From Chitinophagaceae bacterium (GTDB lineage Bacteria; Bacteroidota; Bacteroidia; Chitinophagales; Chitinophagaceae), in contig JADKJC010000001.1 of the NCBI GenBank assembly GCA_016722465.1, forward strand, positions 1,116,001 through 1,180,000: a stretch of DNA of 64,000 nt, written 5' to 3'. The notes below the pieces were generated by a model. It saw nothing but the letters and a program-made list of their open reading frames with translations, was not told the DNA's origin and ran no database searches. Position 1 is the first letter of the stretch. The number at the start of each line of letters is the position of its first letter. The position numbers and the translations under genes are program-made. Shown one piece after another: positions 37,956 through 47,286 of this stretch.

Positions 37956-40900
37956 TTAGAATTTAAAATCAATTCCCATGGAATAGGTTCTTGCCTGCGG
38001 ATAAGCACCACGGTCGATACCGGTATCAAATATGCCTCCGGAAATTTCAGGATCGTATCCTGAATACTTGGTAAATGTGTAAGCATTTTTACCTGGGCAT
38101 ATACCCTGATCCTGGAAAATACTTTACTCTTAAGCATTGATGACGGCAAGGTGTAGCCCAGCTGGATATCTTTAATCTTTACAAAAGAACCATCTTCTAC
38201 ATACCTGTCTGAAGCCCTGGTGTTGTTATTAGCATCAATGAATGTGTACCTTGGATTTCTTGCATCATTGGTGGTTCCTTCGCCGGTCCATCTTGCCAGT
38301 ACACCCTGAATTTATTGGTCATGGCAAGGTTCCTTTCATAAGCCCGGTAAATATCATTGCCTACAGACGCATAGACAAAAGTGGTAAAGTCAAATCCTTT
38401 ATATTCAAGGTTCAGGCTCCATCCCATGGTGAACTGGGGAAATGGGTCGCCGATCTTTGTCCTGTCATCCCCGTCGATCTTTCCATCACCATTCACGTCC
38501 ACAAAGCGGATATCACCAGGTTGTGCATTGGCCTGTGTGGCGCCTTTGGTAAGGTCGCTTTGATTTTGGAACAACCCATCTGTTTTATATCCATAGAAAT
38601 AACCAGGTGTATAGCCTTTTTCAAAACGGGTTACACTCTGGCCGGGAATGCCGTATCCGCCGCCGGTGATCAAACCATTATTGGTTTCGGTAACCAGATT
38701 CTTGGCAGTAGTAAACGTTACATTGGTATTTATTCTGAAAGAACTTGCTGATGTTTTCAGTAAAGCCCAGGTTCATTTCAAATCCACTGGTTTGGGTGGT
38801 ACCGATATTGGCAGTAGGCGCTGCAGCAGTGCCCAGGTATAATGATAAAGAAGGAGTAAACAGTAAACCGCTGATGTTCTTCTGGAAATAATCTGCAGTA
38901 AAAGAAAATTTATTCTTAAAAAAACGGATGTCAAATCCTGCATTGAACTGTTTTTGTTTTTCCCATGCCAGGTCATCGTTTTTAAAGGAGGCAATGGTAG
39001 CTCCAATGGAAGTTGGTTCATTGCCAAATGTATAGCCTGCATTCTGACCAAGGTTGTAACTGTATATACTGGTGGATATCCGTTGGAATTGCGGGCTTAC
39101 ATTTTCATTACCTGTAACACCATAGCTCCCTCTTATTTTAAGATAATTCACCGCATCTACTTTAAAGAAGCTTTCGTTAGACAGTACCCAACCCAACGAA
39201 CCTGCAAAGAAATTGGCGAATTTATTATTGACACCAAATGCGTAAGATCCATCACGCCTTGCGGAGAAAGACAATAGGTACCTTTCTTTATAGTCATAAT
39301 TGATCCTGCTGAAATAAGAAAGGTTTTCCTTTGATACTGGAAGGAACCCACATCCAGACCAGAAGCGGGGGCGGTACCGGTTGCAGAAGAAATGTCTGCA
39401 AATTCCCATGAATTAAAAGGCACATCCTGCCTTGAACCATTTACAGAATTACCGGTAACTTTTGCCAGTGAAAAACCAAGCACCGCATCAAAATGATGAG
39501 CGTCTCTGATCTTCCAGTTATAAGTGGCAAAAGTTTCAAATGTATAATTGAAATAAGTGGTTTTGTTTTCAAACACACTGTTGTGAGAACCTGCTTTTGC
39601 AGTGCCATCTGCATTCAGGGTAGAGTTGATGTGTGCATCGCCATAAAAAGCCAAAGGAGTGAAGCTTTTTCCTGTTACATCCACGTTAGTATAACCGTAA
39701 CGTGAAGTAAGTTTCAGGTTTTTCAATACATCATACTGCAGTTCTAATTTACCATACAATTTGTTGGTGTTGCCCTTGTTGTAGGTATTATCCAGCTGTG
39801 TAAGCGGATTGAATATTTCAGACAATATGTTTGGGCTGGTTGAATATTTACCGTACACATTGGGATTGGTATTTAATACGCCAAGGGTGGGATCAAAATT
39901 TAATGCATTGGAGATAACGCTATTGATGGAATTTTCTGCCACACCTGCACCCTGTATATTTACAAAGCTGGTATTGGCAATAAATTTTAACCTTGAAGTA
40001 AGATCAAATGAAAGATTGGCCGTACCGTTCAACCTGTTAAAGTATGACTTATCGCCACCGCCTACAATACCATCCTGGCCAAGGTAGCCGCCGGAAAGAA
40101 AGTAAGCCATTTTATCGCTGCCGCCTTTAGCGCTGATATTATAAGACTGGATAGTAGCTTTTTTAAAGATTTCATTTTGCCAGTTGGTACCCACTCCTAA
40201 AACAGATAGATCCGGGAACAATACAGGACCACCGGAAACCGTACTACCCTCATTTACAATGGCAGCGTATTCAGTGGCATTGAGCACACCGATCGTATTC
40301 AATACTTCCTGTTTGCCATAATTGGCACTGAAGCCAAATTCTGATTTTTGATTTTTTCGGCCACTCTTGGTAGTTACCAAAATAACGCCATTGCCACCCT
40401 TTACACCATAAATGGCGGTGGTGGCAGCATCTTTCAATACATTGATCGATTCAATATCAGCAGCATTAATGGAGTTGAGGTCATCCAGGCTTTGGATAGA
40501 ACCATCTACCACAACAACGGGATCAGTACCTGTATAAGAAGGAATGCCCCTTATCAGTACGGTTGGCTTAGCCCCTGGTGAACCTGTTGATACAACGGTA
40601 ACACCGGAAGCCCTTCCCTGCAAAGCATCTTCAGCCCTTACCGGCCTCAGCTTTTCAATGTCGGCTCCTTTTACAGTTGCAATGGCACCGGATACCTTGG
40701 TCACTTTCTGCGTACCATAACCTATCACCACCACTTCATTCAAAGCCTGGGTGTTGGATACCAGTGTTATTTGAAAATTAACGGCATTGCCAATTTTAAT
40801 TTCTTTTGACTGGTACCCTACCAAAGAAATAACCAGTACTGCATCCGTATTTTCTACGGTTAACTTAAACGAACCTGTTTTATCAGTTACAGTACCTTTT

Positions 40901-41371
40901 GTTGTTCCTTTTATATTGATGCTTACACTTTCTAATGGAGCACCTGAAAGCTGGTCGGTAACAGTACCGCTAACGGCGATGGCCGCCTGTGCATCGGAGA
41001 TTTCTGGAATCGTTTGCAGGTTGCGGCAAATCAGGAAGCTGCATCGCCGCTGTTAAGCTTTTAAAGTCGGTATTACCTTTGTAAATAACATATACTTTGG
41101 TTAATACTCTTTTGAATTTTAACTGGTAAGGCTTTAGCAAATCTTCCAGCATATTTTCTACAGATGCATATTTATTTACATCGAAGCTGAGTTTGGCTGT
41201 GGGGAGTGTATTGGATTCGTATACAAAATCCACATCAAATTTTTTTCTTGAATCATTAAGGACATCCGTAAGCGTTTTGGAATCCTCACCTTGTCCTTTT
41301 GCAAAGCAGGTAACATTCAGCAGCAGCAGGATGCACAGCAATATCCGGCCCGGATAGGTTTTTTGTCTCAT
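37956..41371 (-). CDS. SusC/RagA TonB-dependent outer-membrane transporter with STN domain, at least five frameshifts
   Basis: The restored length is about 1,140 residues. It starts at 41371 with a signal peptide and an STN (secretin/TonB short N-terminal) domain (DFVYESNTLPTAKLSFDVNK, about 50-110). A carboxypeptidase-like regulatory domain follows (VSGTVTDQLSGAPLESVSIN, GYQSKEI), then the TonB-box/plug region (NEVVVIGYGTQKV, EDALQGRASGVTV, IESINVLKDAATTAIYGVKG) and the beta-barrel ending TYSMGIDFKF with TAA at 37956-37958. The frame breaks near 41013, 39324-39327 (A4), 38745, 38304-38306 (G3) and 38086-38090 (A5), giving pieces 40970-41371, 39157-40824, 38678-39409, 38197-38673 and 37949-38149. 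Each repaired junction joins family-typical text. The STN domain fits signalling to FecR. Confidence 0.82.
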
Positions 41372-41410
41372 ATAGCTAAGTTTATCGTTTGGTATTCTGG
41401 CCGCCTGTTT

Positions 41411-42340
41411 TTACAGTTGGCTTATTTTGATTGATTTATTTTCTACTGTCATTTTAAGCTTGAACGTTAGTTGTAATACTTCCACCAGTTCCTGCAGGTT
41501 AGCTGCCCTTACATCTCCGGTAACAGCCCTTTCCAGCAACTGTTCATCATCTACCTCTACCTTATAACCATACACATCTTTTATCAATATGGAAATATCT
41601 TTGAGGCTGGTATTGTCAAAATGAAATTCATTTCTTACCCATCCTGAATGAATACTGATATTTTGCTCTTTGATAAGATTGATACCTGAAACCGTATCCA
41701 GTTTTACCATTTCACCGGGCTTCATTTCTATTACTTCCTGTTTGACCTTATTTTGCAACACGGCTTTGGTTTGTCCGTTCAGGGAAAGCTTTATCTTACC
41801 TTCTTCCAGGGAAACAATTGCTTTTGAATGGCGGGTATTTACATTGAACTTTGTTCCCAATACTTCCACATCAATATCATTGGTATGCACCACAAATTTC
41901 TGGCGGGTGGCCGGCTTTTTCTCTACTTCAAAATACGCTTCTCCGTTCAGCCATACCTGCCTGTCGCCTTTTTCATTCCAGTCCAGCGACAACCTTAACT
42001 CTGAATTGGCGTTCAGCGTAACTTTTGACCCATCAGGCAATGTAATGTGTTTGATCTGGGAAAATTCTGTTTTGTAAAGATTGGTTTCGGGATTATTGGC
42101 AGTATAATAATACCAAATGCCCGAACAAATGAGCAGCAGCAAAGAGGCCGCAACCAGCAGGTTCCGCTTCCAGTGCAACTGGTAAACAGGGGCTTCCTGT
42201 TTAATCACCTGTTCTATGGCATTCCAGTTATTGATTTGCTTATCGGGTGCAACCGGCTGCTTTTGAAATTCAAAAGAAAAATCACCGGGATTATCTGCAT
42301 TGGACTGATCACTCATTAAAAATGATTTTAAATATGACAC
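41411..42340 (-). CDS. FecR-family anti-sigma factor
   Basis: 309 residues. An N-terminal cytoplasmic part is followed by one transmembrane helix (about 61-77, LLVAASLLLLICSGIWYYY) and a periplasmic FecR domain: KHITLPDGSKVTLNANSELR, DRQVWLNGEAYFEVEKKPAT, RQKFVVHTNDIDVEVLGTKF, NVN..., with the C-terminal DUF4974-like segment (FHFDNTSLKDISILIKDVYG). It would hold the sigma factor inactive until contacted by the STN domain of SusC. The start could be residue 9 (MSDQSNADN) rather than 1. It is flanked by the sigma factor gene (38-bp gap) and SusC (39-bp gap). Confidence 0.92.
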   Translation of the reverse strand: MSYLKSFLMSDQSNADNPGDFSFEFQKQPVAPDKQINNWNAIEQVIKQEAPVYQLHWKRNLLVAASLLLLICSGIWYYYTANNPETNLYKTEFSQIKHITLPDGSKVTLNANSELRLSLDWNEKGDRQVWLNGEAYFEVEKKPATRQKFVVHTNDIDVEVLGTKFNVNTRHSKAIVSLEEGKIKLSLNGQTKAVLQNKVKQEVIEMKPGEMVKLDTVSGINLIKEQNISIHSGWVRNEFHFDNTSLKDISILIKDVYGYKVEVDDEQLLERAVTGDVRAANLQELVEVLQLTFKLKMTVENKSIKISQL

Positions 42341-42378
42341 AAAAAAGAAAGATACCTACTCGGTTGATGGAGTTTTTT

Positions 42379-42984
42379 TTAAAATTTTCCAACTTTGTAC
42401 AAGGAACAGAGCAAAAGGAAAATGGATAATAAATTTTCGGTACGCATTTTCTGCAAGGCCCTTTGCTTAAGGTTCATAGCAGACTGGTGATTGATGGACA
42501 TGATTACTGCAATCTGAGTAAGGCTGAGGTCTTCAAAATAATGGAGGTAGATCACTTCTCGTTGTCTGGCGGGCAAGGTATTTAACAGGGCCGTTATTTT
42601 TTCTTTCAACCCGGCTGCATCCTCATTTTTTATTAAAATTTCTTCCTGGGAAAATTCAATATCCGGCTGGGTAACCAGGCTGATCTTAAGGTTTTTAAGC
42701 TTGAGGTCTCTTAACTGGTTGAGTACCTGCCGCCGAAGCGATGTATAAAAAAAAGGCTTTATTTTTTGGATGGTCCCTATTGATGAACGTTTATTCCAGA
42801 TTTTAATAAAGAGGTCCTGTATTGTGTCATCGGCAAGTTCCCCGCTGTTTAACAATTTAGCCGCATAACCGTATAGTCCATCAAACAAAGCAGCATGAAT
42901 GCTGCCAAAAGCAGCAGTATCATTATCGAGCGATTGCTGCCACCATGTTTGTAGCTTCTCGTTATCAGGCTGCTTTTCGTCCAT
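42379..42984 (-). CDS. FecI-like ECF sigma factor
   Basis: 201 residues. Region 2 is seen at LYGYAAKLLNSGELADDTIQ, DLFIKIWNKR and region 4 at LPARQREVIYLHYFEDLSLT, QIAVIMSINHQSAMNLKQRA, typical of Bacteroidota sigma-70 family ECF proteins. The tail (ENLLSIFLLLCSLYKVGKF) is hydrophobic, often present in this group. As the first gene of the operon, it should direct transcription of its own FecR/SusCD/GH16 operon once released from FecR. Confidence 0.92.
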   Translation of the reverse strand: MDEKQPDNEKLQTWWQQSLDNDTAAFGSIHAALFDGLYGYAAKLLNSGELADDTIQDLFIKIWNKRSSIGTIQKIKPFFYTSLRRQVLNQLRDLKLKNLKISLVTQPDIEFSQEEILIKNEDAAGLKEKITALLNTLPARQREVIYLHYFEDLSLTQIAVIMSINHQSAMNLKQRALQKMRTENLLSIFLLLCSLYKVGKF

Positions 42985-43143
42985 TGCAACTAATACTCAC
43001 GGATAAGTTTAATAATTAAAAATATTTGCAACAATAAAAGTACAGGATATTTGATGAAGCTGAAGTATTGAAGTGTATTTAGAATAGAAATACGTTGCCC
43101 GAAAAATACTTCTGTGTTCCTTCGTATTTTTAGCCTTTCCATT

Positions 43144-43734
43144 ATGCATCACTATTTCATTCTCAATAAACCGGCAAAGATGGTATCTCAGTTTGTGAGT
43201 ACACATACTGTGGGGCTGTTGGGCGATCTTGACTTCAAATTCCCGGAAGGCACCCATGCCATTGGCCGGCTGGATATGGATTCAGAAGGATTACTGCTAT
43301 TAACCACCGATAAAAGAGTTACCCGTTTATTGTTCCTGGCGAGCAAACCACACCTGCGTACTTACTTAGTGATGGTGCAGAATGAAATTACACCTGCTGC
43401 TTTTCAGCAACTGAAAGAAGGCATTCCGATTAAAATAAAAAATGGTGAAACTTATATTGCAAAACCAACGGATATCAAAATAATCAGCAATCCAAGCGAA
43501 CTGTACCCATTTGCAAGCGACCGAAGGGAAGTGTATGCACACACCTGGTTACTCATCACCCTGGCAGAAGGAAAATTCAGGCAGGTAAGGAAGATGGTGC
43601 TGGCAGCAAGGCACCGGTGCTTAAGACTTATTCGTTTATCGATCAGTAATATTACACTGGGAGATTTGAAACCGGGAGAAGTGAGGGAAGTGGATGAGGA
43701 GGCTTTTTATGGATTGCTGGGGATTGAAGTTTGA
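43144..43734 (+). CDS. RsuA/RluE-family pseudouridine synthase
   Basis: 196 residues from the ATG at 43144; an upstream in-frame ATG at 43114 would add a hydrophobic 10-residue tail that homologues lack. The protein begins HHYFILNKPAKMVSQ, the usual opening of the family without an S4 domain. It has the catalytic motif AIGRLDMDSEGLLLLTTD with the nucleophilic Asp, and the C-terminal LAEGKFRQVRKMVLAA. This type modifies rRNA (23S in RluE, 16S in RsuA); which base is not known. It stands alone and converges with the 3' end of the alpha-glucoside locus. Confidence 0.9.
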   Translation: MHHYFILNKPAKMVSQFVSTHTVGLLGDLDFKFPEGTHAIGRLDMDSEGLLLLTTDKRVTRLLFLASKPHLRTYLVMVQNEITPAAFQQLKEGIPIKIKNGETYIAKPTDIKIISNPSELYPFASDRREVYAHTWLLITLAEGKFRQVRKMVLAARHRCLRLIRLSISNITLGDLKPGEVREVDEEAFYGLLGIEV

Positions 43735-43735
43735 T

Positions 43736-43924
43736 CTAATTATAATTTGTAATGTCGTTTTTAGCTGAACAGGGATAGCAACTTTTTTTACAATCTGCTT
43801 TTTTATAACAACAGTATGCAGGTTGCAGCTTCGGCTGTTGGTCGGGAGACACAACAGCGGCGTTCATGGAAATTTTAAATTTAGACAGAGTTTTGAGTAA
43901 GGCCATCGAAGGAGTTAGCTCCAT
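43736..43924 (-). CDS. Possible small Cys-rich peptide, unknown function
   Basis: 62 codons between the end of the GH13_4 gene (65 bp upstream) and the convergent pseudouridine synthase stop (1 bp away). The C-terminal 25 residues contain six Cys (AYCCYKKADCKKSCYPCSAK) and many Lys, while the N-terminal half (LLKTLSKFKISMNAAVVSPD) is Cys-free. The layout resembles a leader and core of a ribosomally made peptide, but no modification enzyme, no double-glycine site and no strong ribosome binding site are seen. ATGs at codons 1, 7 and 20 are possible. It could be chance in a short intergenic space. No family recognised. Confidence 0.3.
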   Translation of the reverse strand: MELTPSMALLKTLSKFKISMNAAVVSPDQQPKLQPAYCCYKKADCKKSCYPCSAKNDITNYN

Positions 43925-43989
43925 AAAGTATACTGCACAAGTTCACAACGATGTTGACGATAGCACAAATGCCAGTATCAAAAAAATTT

Positions 43990-45936
43990 CTACCGCTGCT
44001 CCAGCAAACAAAAACTATATGGCTCCAGTATCAAATGTTCATTGTCGAAACCTACGTTGTATGTTTTACCCTGCCAGTGATCGTACAATTCAAGTGGTGC
44101 CGGACCATGCTGTTTAAAGGCAGCCCAGGAAAGATAGGACACCTTGCTGCTGAAGTTGAATACGCAATACAATTTAGTTTCATCCAGTGTACGCAGGTAG
44201 CCCGCCACATGAATATTAAAAGGTGAGAGCCAGGTAAGGTTTTTATAATCTGCCACTACCGGTAATTGCTTACGCAGGGCAATTAATTGTTGTGTGCCGG
44301 AAAATATTTTTTGCTCCAGTGTATCAGCCTCATCCATTCTTTTATTCTTCTCCCAGTCAATGACGGGGCGGTGCATCCAGCGGTTATCGTAACTTTTTCC
44401 GGGATCATTTAAGTAGGAGTAATCATTCGTGTATCCAACCTCATCTCCATAAAAAAGCATAGGTACACCACCAATAAAAAAACTATGCGCCTGCATCAGT
44501 AAAATTTTCCGTACCGACATCTCTACCTGATAACCGTTGTGTTCATTCAATGAACTTTCCAGTCCGCACAGAGATGCCAGTGAACCACTGATCCTTGCAT
44601 CCTGTGTTTTTGGATTAACAGAAAACAACGCACCCCGGGCTGGTGAACCCGGCGAAGCACCGGAGTAATAATCCTTAATGAACCTTCTGTGTTCGTAAGG
44701 ATTAAAGCCTGCATGCTGAATCATGTAATCATCATAACCCAACCCAATATCGTCGTGGCACCTGGTATAAGTGATCCAGGATGTGCCGTATGGTTTCTGT
44801 AAAATTTCATGTTGTGCAGCCAGCATCACCTGTGTATCACCTGTTGCCAGTGCATCCCATTGCAATGCCATGTGTGTGGCGTTGTAGGCAAAGTCGCATT
44901 CCCTTGCAGTGTATAAGCCGGTACCAAAATATTTCATGATTTCTTTGGGCGCTACGATCGCTTCGCCCAGCAATGCCATGCCCGGTGTTGCCACCTGCAC
45001 ACATTGTTTGATCAGGCGCAACAAGATATGTGCCTGCGGTAAATTCTGGCAGGTAGTACCCGGTTGCTTCCAGATAAATGCCGGCGCATCTATTCTTAAA
45101 ATATCCACCCCGAGGTTGGCATAGAAAAAAATATTGTCCATCATATCCACCAGCACTGCAGGGTTGGTATAATTCAGGTCCCACTGGTACTTATGAAAAA
45201 CAGTCATTACCCATTTGTTACATTCGGCACTCCATGTAAAATTACCGGGGGAACTTTCCGGGAAAATCTCCGGCATCGTGGTATCGTACTGGTCAGGCAA
45301 TTGCCTGTCATCAAACATGTAAAAATAATCCTGGTATTTTTTATCGCCCTGTTTTGCTTTTGCGGCCCACTCATGCCTGTACGAAGTATGATTGAGTACA
45401 ATATCAATCATCAGGTACATCTTTTCCTTCTTCATCTGTTGCTGCAGCTTTTTAAAATCTGCCAGCGTACCAAATCGTTCGTCCACTTTTCTAAAGTCGC
45501 TAACTGCATAGCCGCCATCACTTCCGCCTTCCGGGCTTTGCATTACGGGCATCAGGTGCAGAAAATTCACACCAAGCTGTTTAAAATAATCCAGTTTTGC
45601 AGGCATATTCTTTAAGCTGCCGCAAAACCGGTCCACATACAAACTCATCCCTGCTATTTCATTGCTCAAAAACCAGTTGCCTTTTCTTTCTTTTTCTTCA
45701 TCCAGTTCTTTTAGCGCTTCCGGCCTGCCGGTATAAGCATCGGTAATGGTATTGATGAGTTGTTCAAACAATTGCTCCGATTGCGGATGCTGCTGGTACA
45801 ACTGGTTATACAAATAATGTATGGCGGCAGTGTTGGCAACAAAACGGGTGTAGAATAAATTGTCCTTTCCTGCAATGTCGATCTGCTTTTTTTGCAGGCA
45901 GTTATTGATTAGTTGATGAATTTGAGAGTTGTACAC
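43990..45936 (-). CDS. Amylosucrase / sucrose hydrolase, GH13 subfamily 4
   Basis: 648 residues, matching amylosucrase closely in length and order: helical N-terminal domain (about 1-90), barrel beginning SLYVDRFCGSL, insertion LPDQYDTTMPEIFPESSPGN as in amylosucrases, and C-terminal beta domain. The catalytic triad is visible: nucleophile D283 (DILRIDAPAFIWK), acid/base E325 (LLGEAIVAP) and stabiliser D395 (TRCHDDIGLG). There is no signal peptide, so it is cytoplasmic. It cleaves sucrose to fructose plus either glucose or an alpha-1,4-glucan; hydrolase and polymerase forms cannot be told apart here. It is the last gene of the locus, preceded by fructokinase, which consumes the fructose released. 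Confidence 0.9.
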   Translation of the reverse strand: MYNSQIHQLINNCLQKKQIDIAGKDNLFYTRFVANTAAIHYLYNQLYQQHPQSEQLFEQLINTITDAYTGRPEALKELDEEKERKGNWFLSNEIAGMSLYVDRFCGSLKNMPAKLDYFKQLGVNFLHLMPVMQSPEGGSDGGYAVSDFRKVDERFGTLADFKKLQQQMKKEKMYLMIDIVLNHTSYRHEWAAKAKQGDKKYQDYFYMFDDRQLPDQYDTTMPEIFPESSPGNFTWSAECNKWVMTVFHKYQWDLNYTNPAVLVDMMDNIFFYANLGVDILRIDAPAFIWKQPGTTCQNLPQAHILLRLIKQCVQVATPGMALLGEAIVAPKEIMKYFGTGLYTARECDFAYNATHMALQWDALATGDTQVMLAAQHEILQKPYGTSWITYTRCHDDIGLGYDDYMIQHAGFNPYEHRRFIKDYYSGASPGSPARGALFSVNPKTQDARISGSLASLCGLESSLNEHNGYQVEMSVRKILLMQAHSFFIGGVPMLFYGDEVGYTNDYSYLNDPGKSYDNRWMHRPVIDWEKNKRMDEADTLEQKIFSGTQQLIALRKQLPVVADYKNLTWLSPFNIHVAGYLRTLDETKLYCVFNFSSKVSYLSWAAFKQHGPAPLELYDHWQGKTYNVGFDNEHLILEPYSFCLLEQR

Positions 45937-45953
45937 GGCTTAATTTTTTTTTT

Positions 45954-46009
45954 CACGCAAAGCAACAAAGACAGGAAAGAAACAAAGAAAAACTTTGCGG
46001 CTTTGCGTA
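45954..46009. repeat. Imperfect inverted repeat with ACGCAAAGC / GCTTTGCGT arms
   Basis: Arms of 17 bp (45954-45970 and 45993-46009; 14 of 17 match) flank AAAGAAACAAAG-like purine-rich sequence between the fructokinase stop and the GH13_4 start. Neither strand has a T run after the hairpin, so it is not a standard terminator. 'CACGCAAAG...CTTTGCGT' looks like a dispersed intergenic repeat rather than a gene-specific signal. Confidence 0.6.
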
Positions 46010-46020
46010 TTGGAGTGAAC

Positions 46021-46974
46021 CTATTCAAAAATATTATTACTTAAATGCTTAAACGCTTCCATCGCACCAAGGTACTCACAGGTACGGGCACCGGCTTTAT
46101 TTGCGTTGGTTACAATTTTTCGCCATTGGTCTTTTGCAACAAAGGATTGATTGCCTGCAAACACTTTGTCCAGTTGATACAAAACAGCACCAACAAAAGC
46201 ATCACCTGCACCGGTTGTATCTATTGGCTTTACCGGTATGCTTGGAATGATCTCTGTTTTACCATCCATGCCGATCATCGTTCCATCCTTTCCAAGCGTA
46301 ATAGTAAACACAGCTTTTGTTTTTTTAAGCAATTCAGCGGCGGCGGATTCTAATGTTTGCCCGCCTGTTATCAGCATGGCTTCTTCATCGCTTACTTTAA
46401 AAAAATTACAGCGCTCTAAAAAATACCAGCTCTGGTTAATGAATGATTGTGTGTTGTTGCGGAACAATAAATGCCGGTAATTGGGATCGAAGCTGATAAA
46501 AATATTTTTCACAAGGGCTTCCTGCAATAATCTTTTATACGCAGCCTGTAACGGGCCGGGCAAAAAACCGGTAGCCGATCCAAAATGAATGACAGAAATC
46601 TCACTGAGGTCAATCGCTTCAATATCTGCTTCACTCAATTGCCCATCGGCACCCCGGTTAAAATAAAAATCACGTTCACCATTTTCCATCAGCGATACAA
46701 ATGCAAAGGTGGTAAAGTAGTTGGCATCCTGCAGCATGTACTGAGTGCCCACACCAAAACTTTTCATTACCTCCACCATGTGTTTGCCGAAAGGATCAAT
46801 GCCTACTTTGGCAGATAATTCCACATTGCCACCCAATGCTGCGATTGCAGCAGCTACATTGGTGGGAGCACCACCGGGTTTTTTTAAAAAATTTTCACCG
46901 TCGCTCAATGCTTTTCCTTTATCAGTGCAGATCATATCGATCAGCGCTTCTCCTATGCAAAGTATCTTACTCAT
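46021..46974 (-). CDS. Fructokinase, PfkB/ribokinase family
   Basis: 317 residues from the ATG at 46974, which gives the family start MSKILCIGEALIDM; a further upstream frame start is not used. Family signatures: LKKPGGAPTNVAAAIAALGG (about 31-50), the substrate and ATP regions ISFDPNYRHLLF and TITLGKDG, and the C-terminal signature PIDTTGAGDAFVGAVLY with the catalytic Asp of GAGD. GAPTNVA and DTTGAGD suit fructokinases of sucrose pathways. It makes fructose 6-phosphate in the cytoplasm. It lies between the sugar porter gene and the GH13_4 gene, as expected of a sucrose module. Confidence 0.9.
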   Translation of the reverse strand: MSKILCIGEALIDMICTDKGKALSDGENFLKKPGGAPTNVAAAIAALGGNVELSAKVGIDPFGKHMVEVMKSFGVGTQYMLQDANYFTTFAFVSLMENGERDFYFNRGADGQLSEADIEAIDLSEISVIHFGSATGFLPGPLQAAYKRLLQEALVKNIFISFDPNYRHLLFRNNTQSFINQSWYFLERCNFFKVSDEEAMLITGGQTLESAAAELLKKTKAVFTITLGKDGTMIGMDGKTEIIPSIPVKPIDTTGAGDAFVGAVLYQLDKVFAGNQSFVAKDQWRKIVTNANKAGARTCEYLGAMEAFKHLSNNIFE

Positions 46975-46982
46975 ATTTTTTT

Positions 46983-47281
46983 GTTTGCCACAAATTACAC
47001 GGATTGACACTGATGTACCCAATTAGTATAATTCGTAAAAATTAGTGTTATAAAATTTATTTTATGTACCAGTCTTATGCTATTATTTAACTTCAGTATT
47101 GTTTGCCAAGAATTGCTCTCATTTACACGAACGATTTTAATTAGTGTAACTCGTAAAAATTAGTATTATAAAATTTATTTAACCGGCTACCATAACTTTT
47201 CTCGACATCGTTGTGTCACTCACTTTTACCACATACCATTATTGATCATTTTAATTCGTGTTAATTGGTGCAATTCGTGGC
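46983..47281. repeat. Intergenic element: two tandem 118-bp units within imperfect inverted ends
   Basis: Between the fructokinase and MFS genes (about 310 bp without a gene). Two units start with GTTTGCCA at 46983 and 47101 and share a 42-bp block (47021-47062 and 47139-47180; 39 of 42 identical). The left end (46987-47010) and right end (47258-47281) form a 24-bp imperfect inverted repeat, 19 of 24 matching, beginning GCCAC and ending GTGGC. No coding sequence is seen. It may be a non-autonomous mobile or dispersed repeat; a role in processing is possible but unproven. Confidence 0.55.
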
Positions 47282-47286
47282 ACAAA

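Noticed and set aside
43866..44226. Plus-strand frames of 83-91 codons next to the GH13_4 gene end
   Set aside because: They overlap the GH13_4 coding sequence in antisense and show no conserved pattern.
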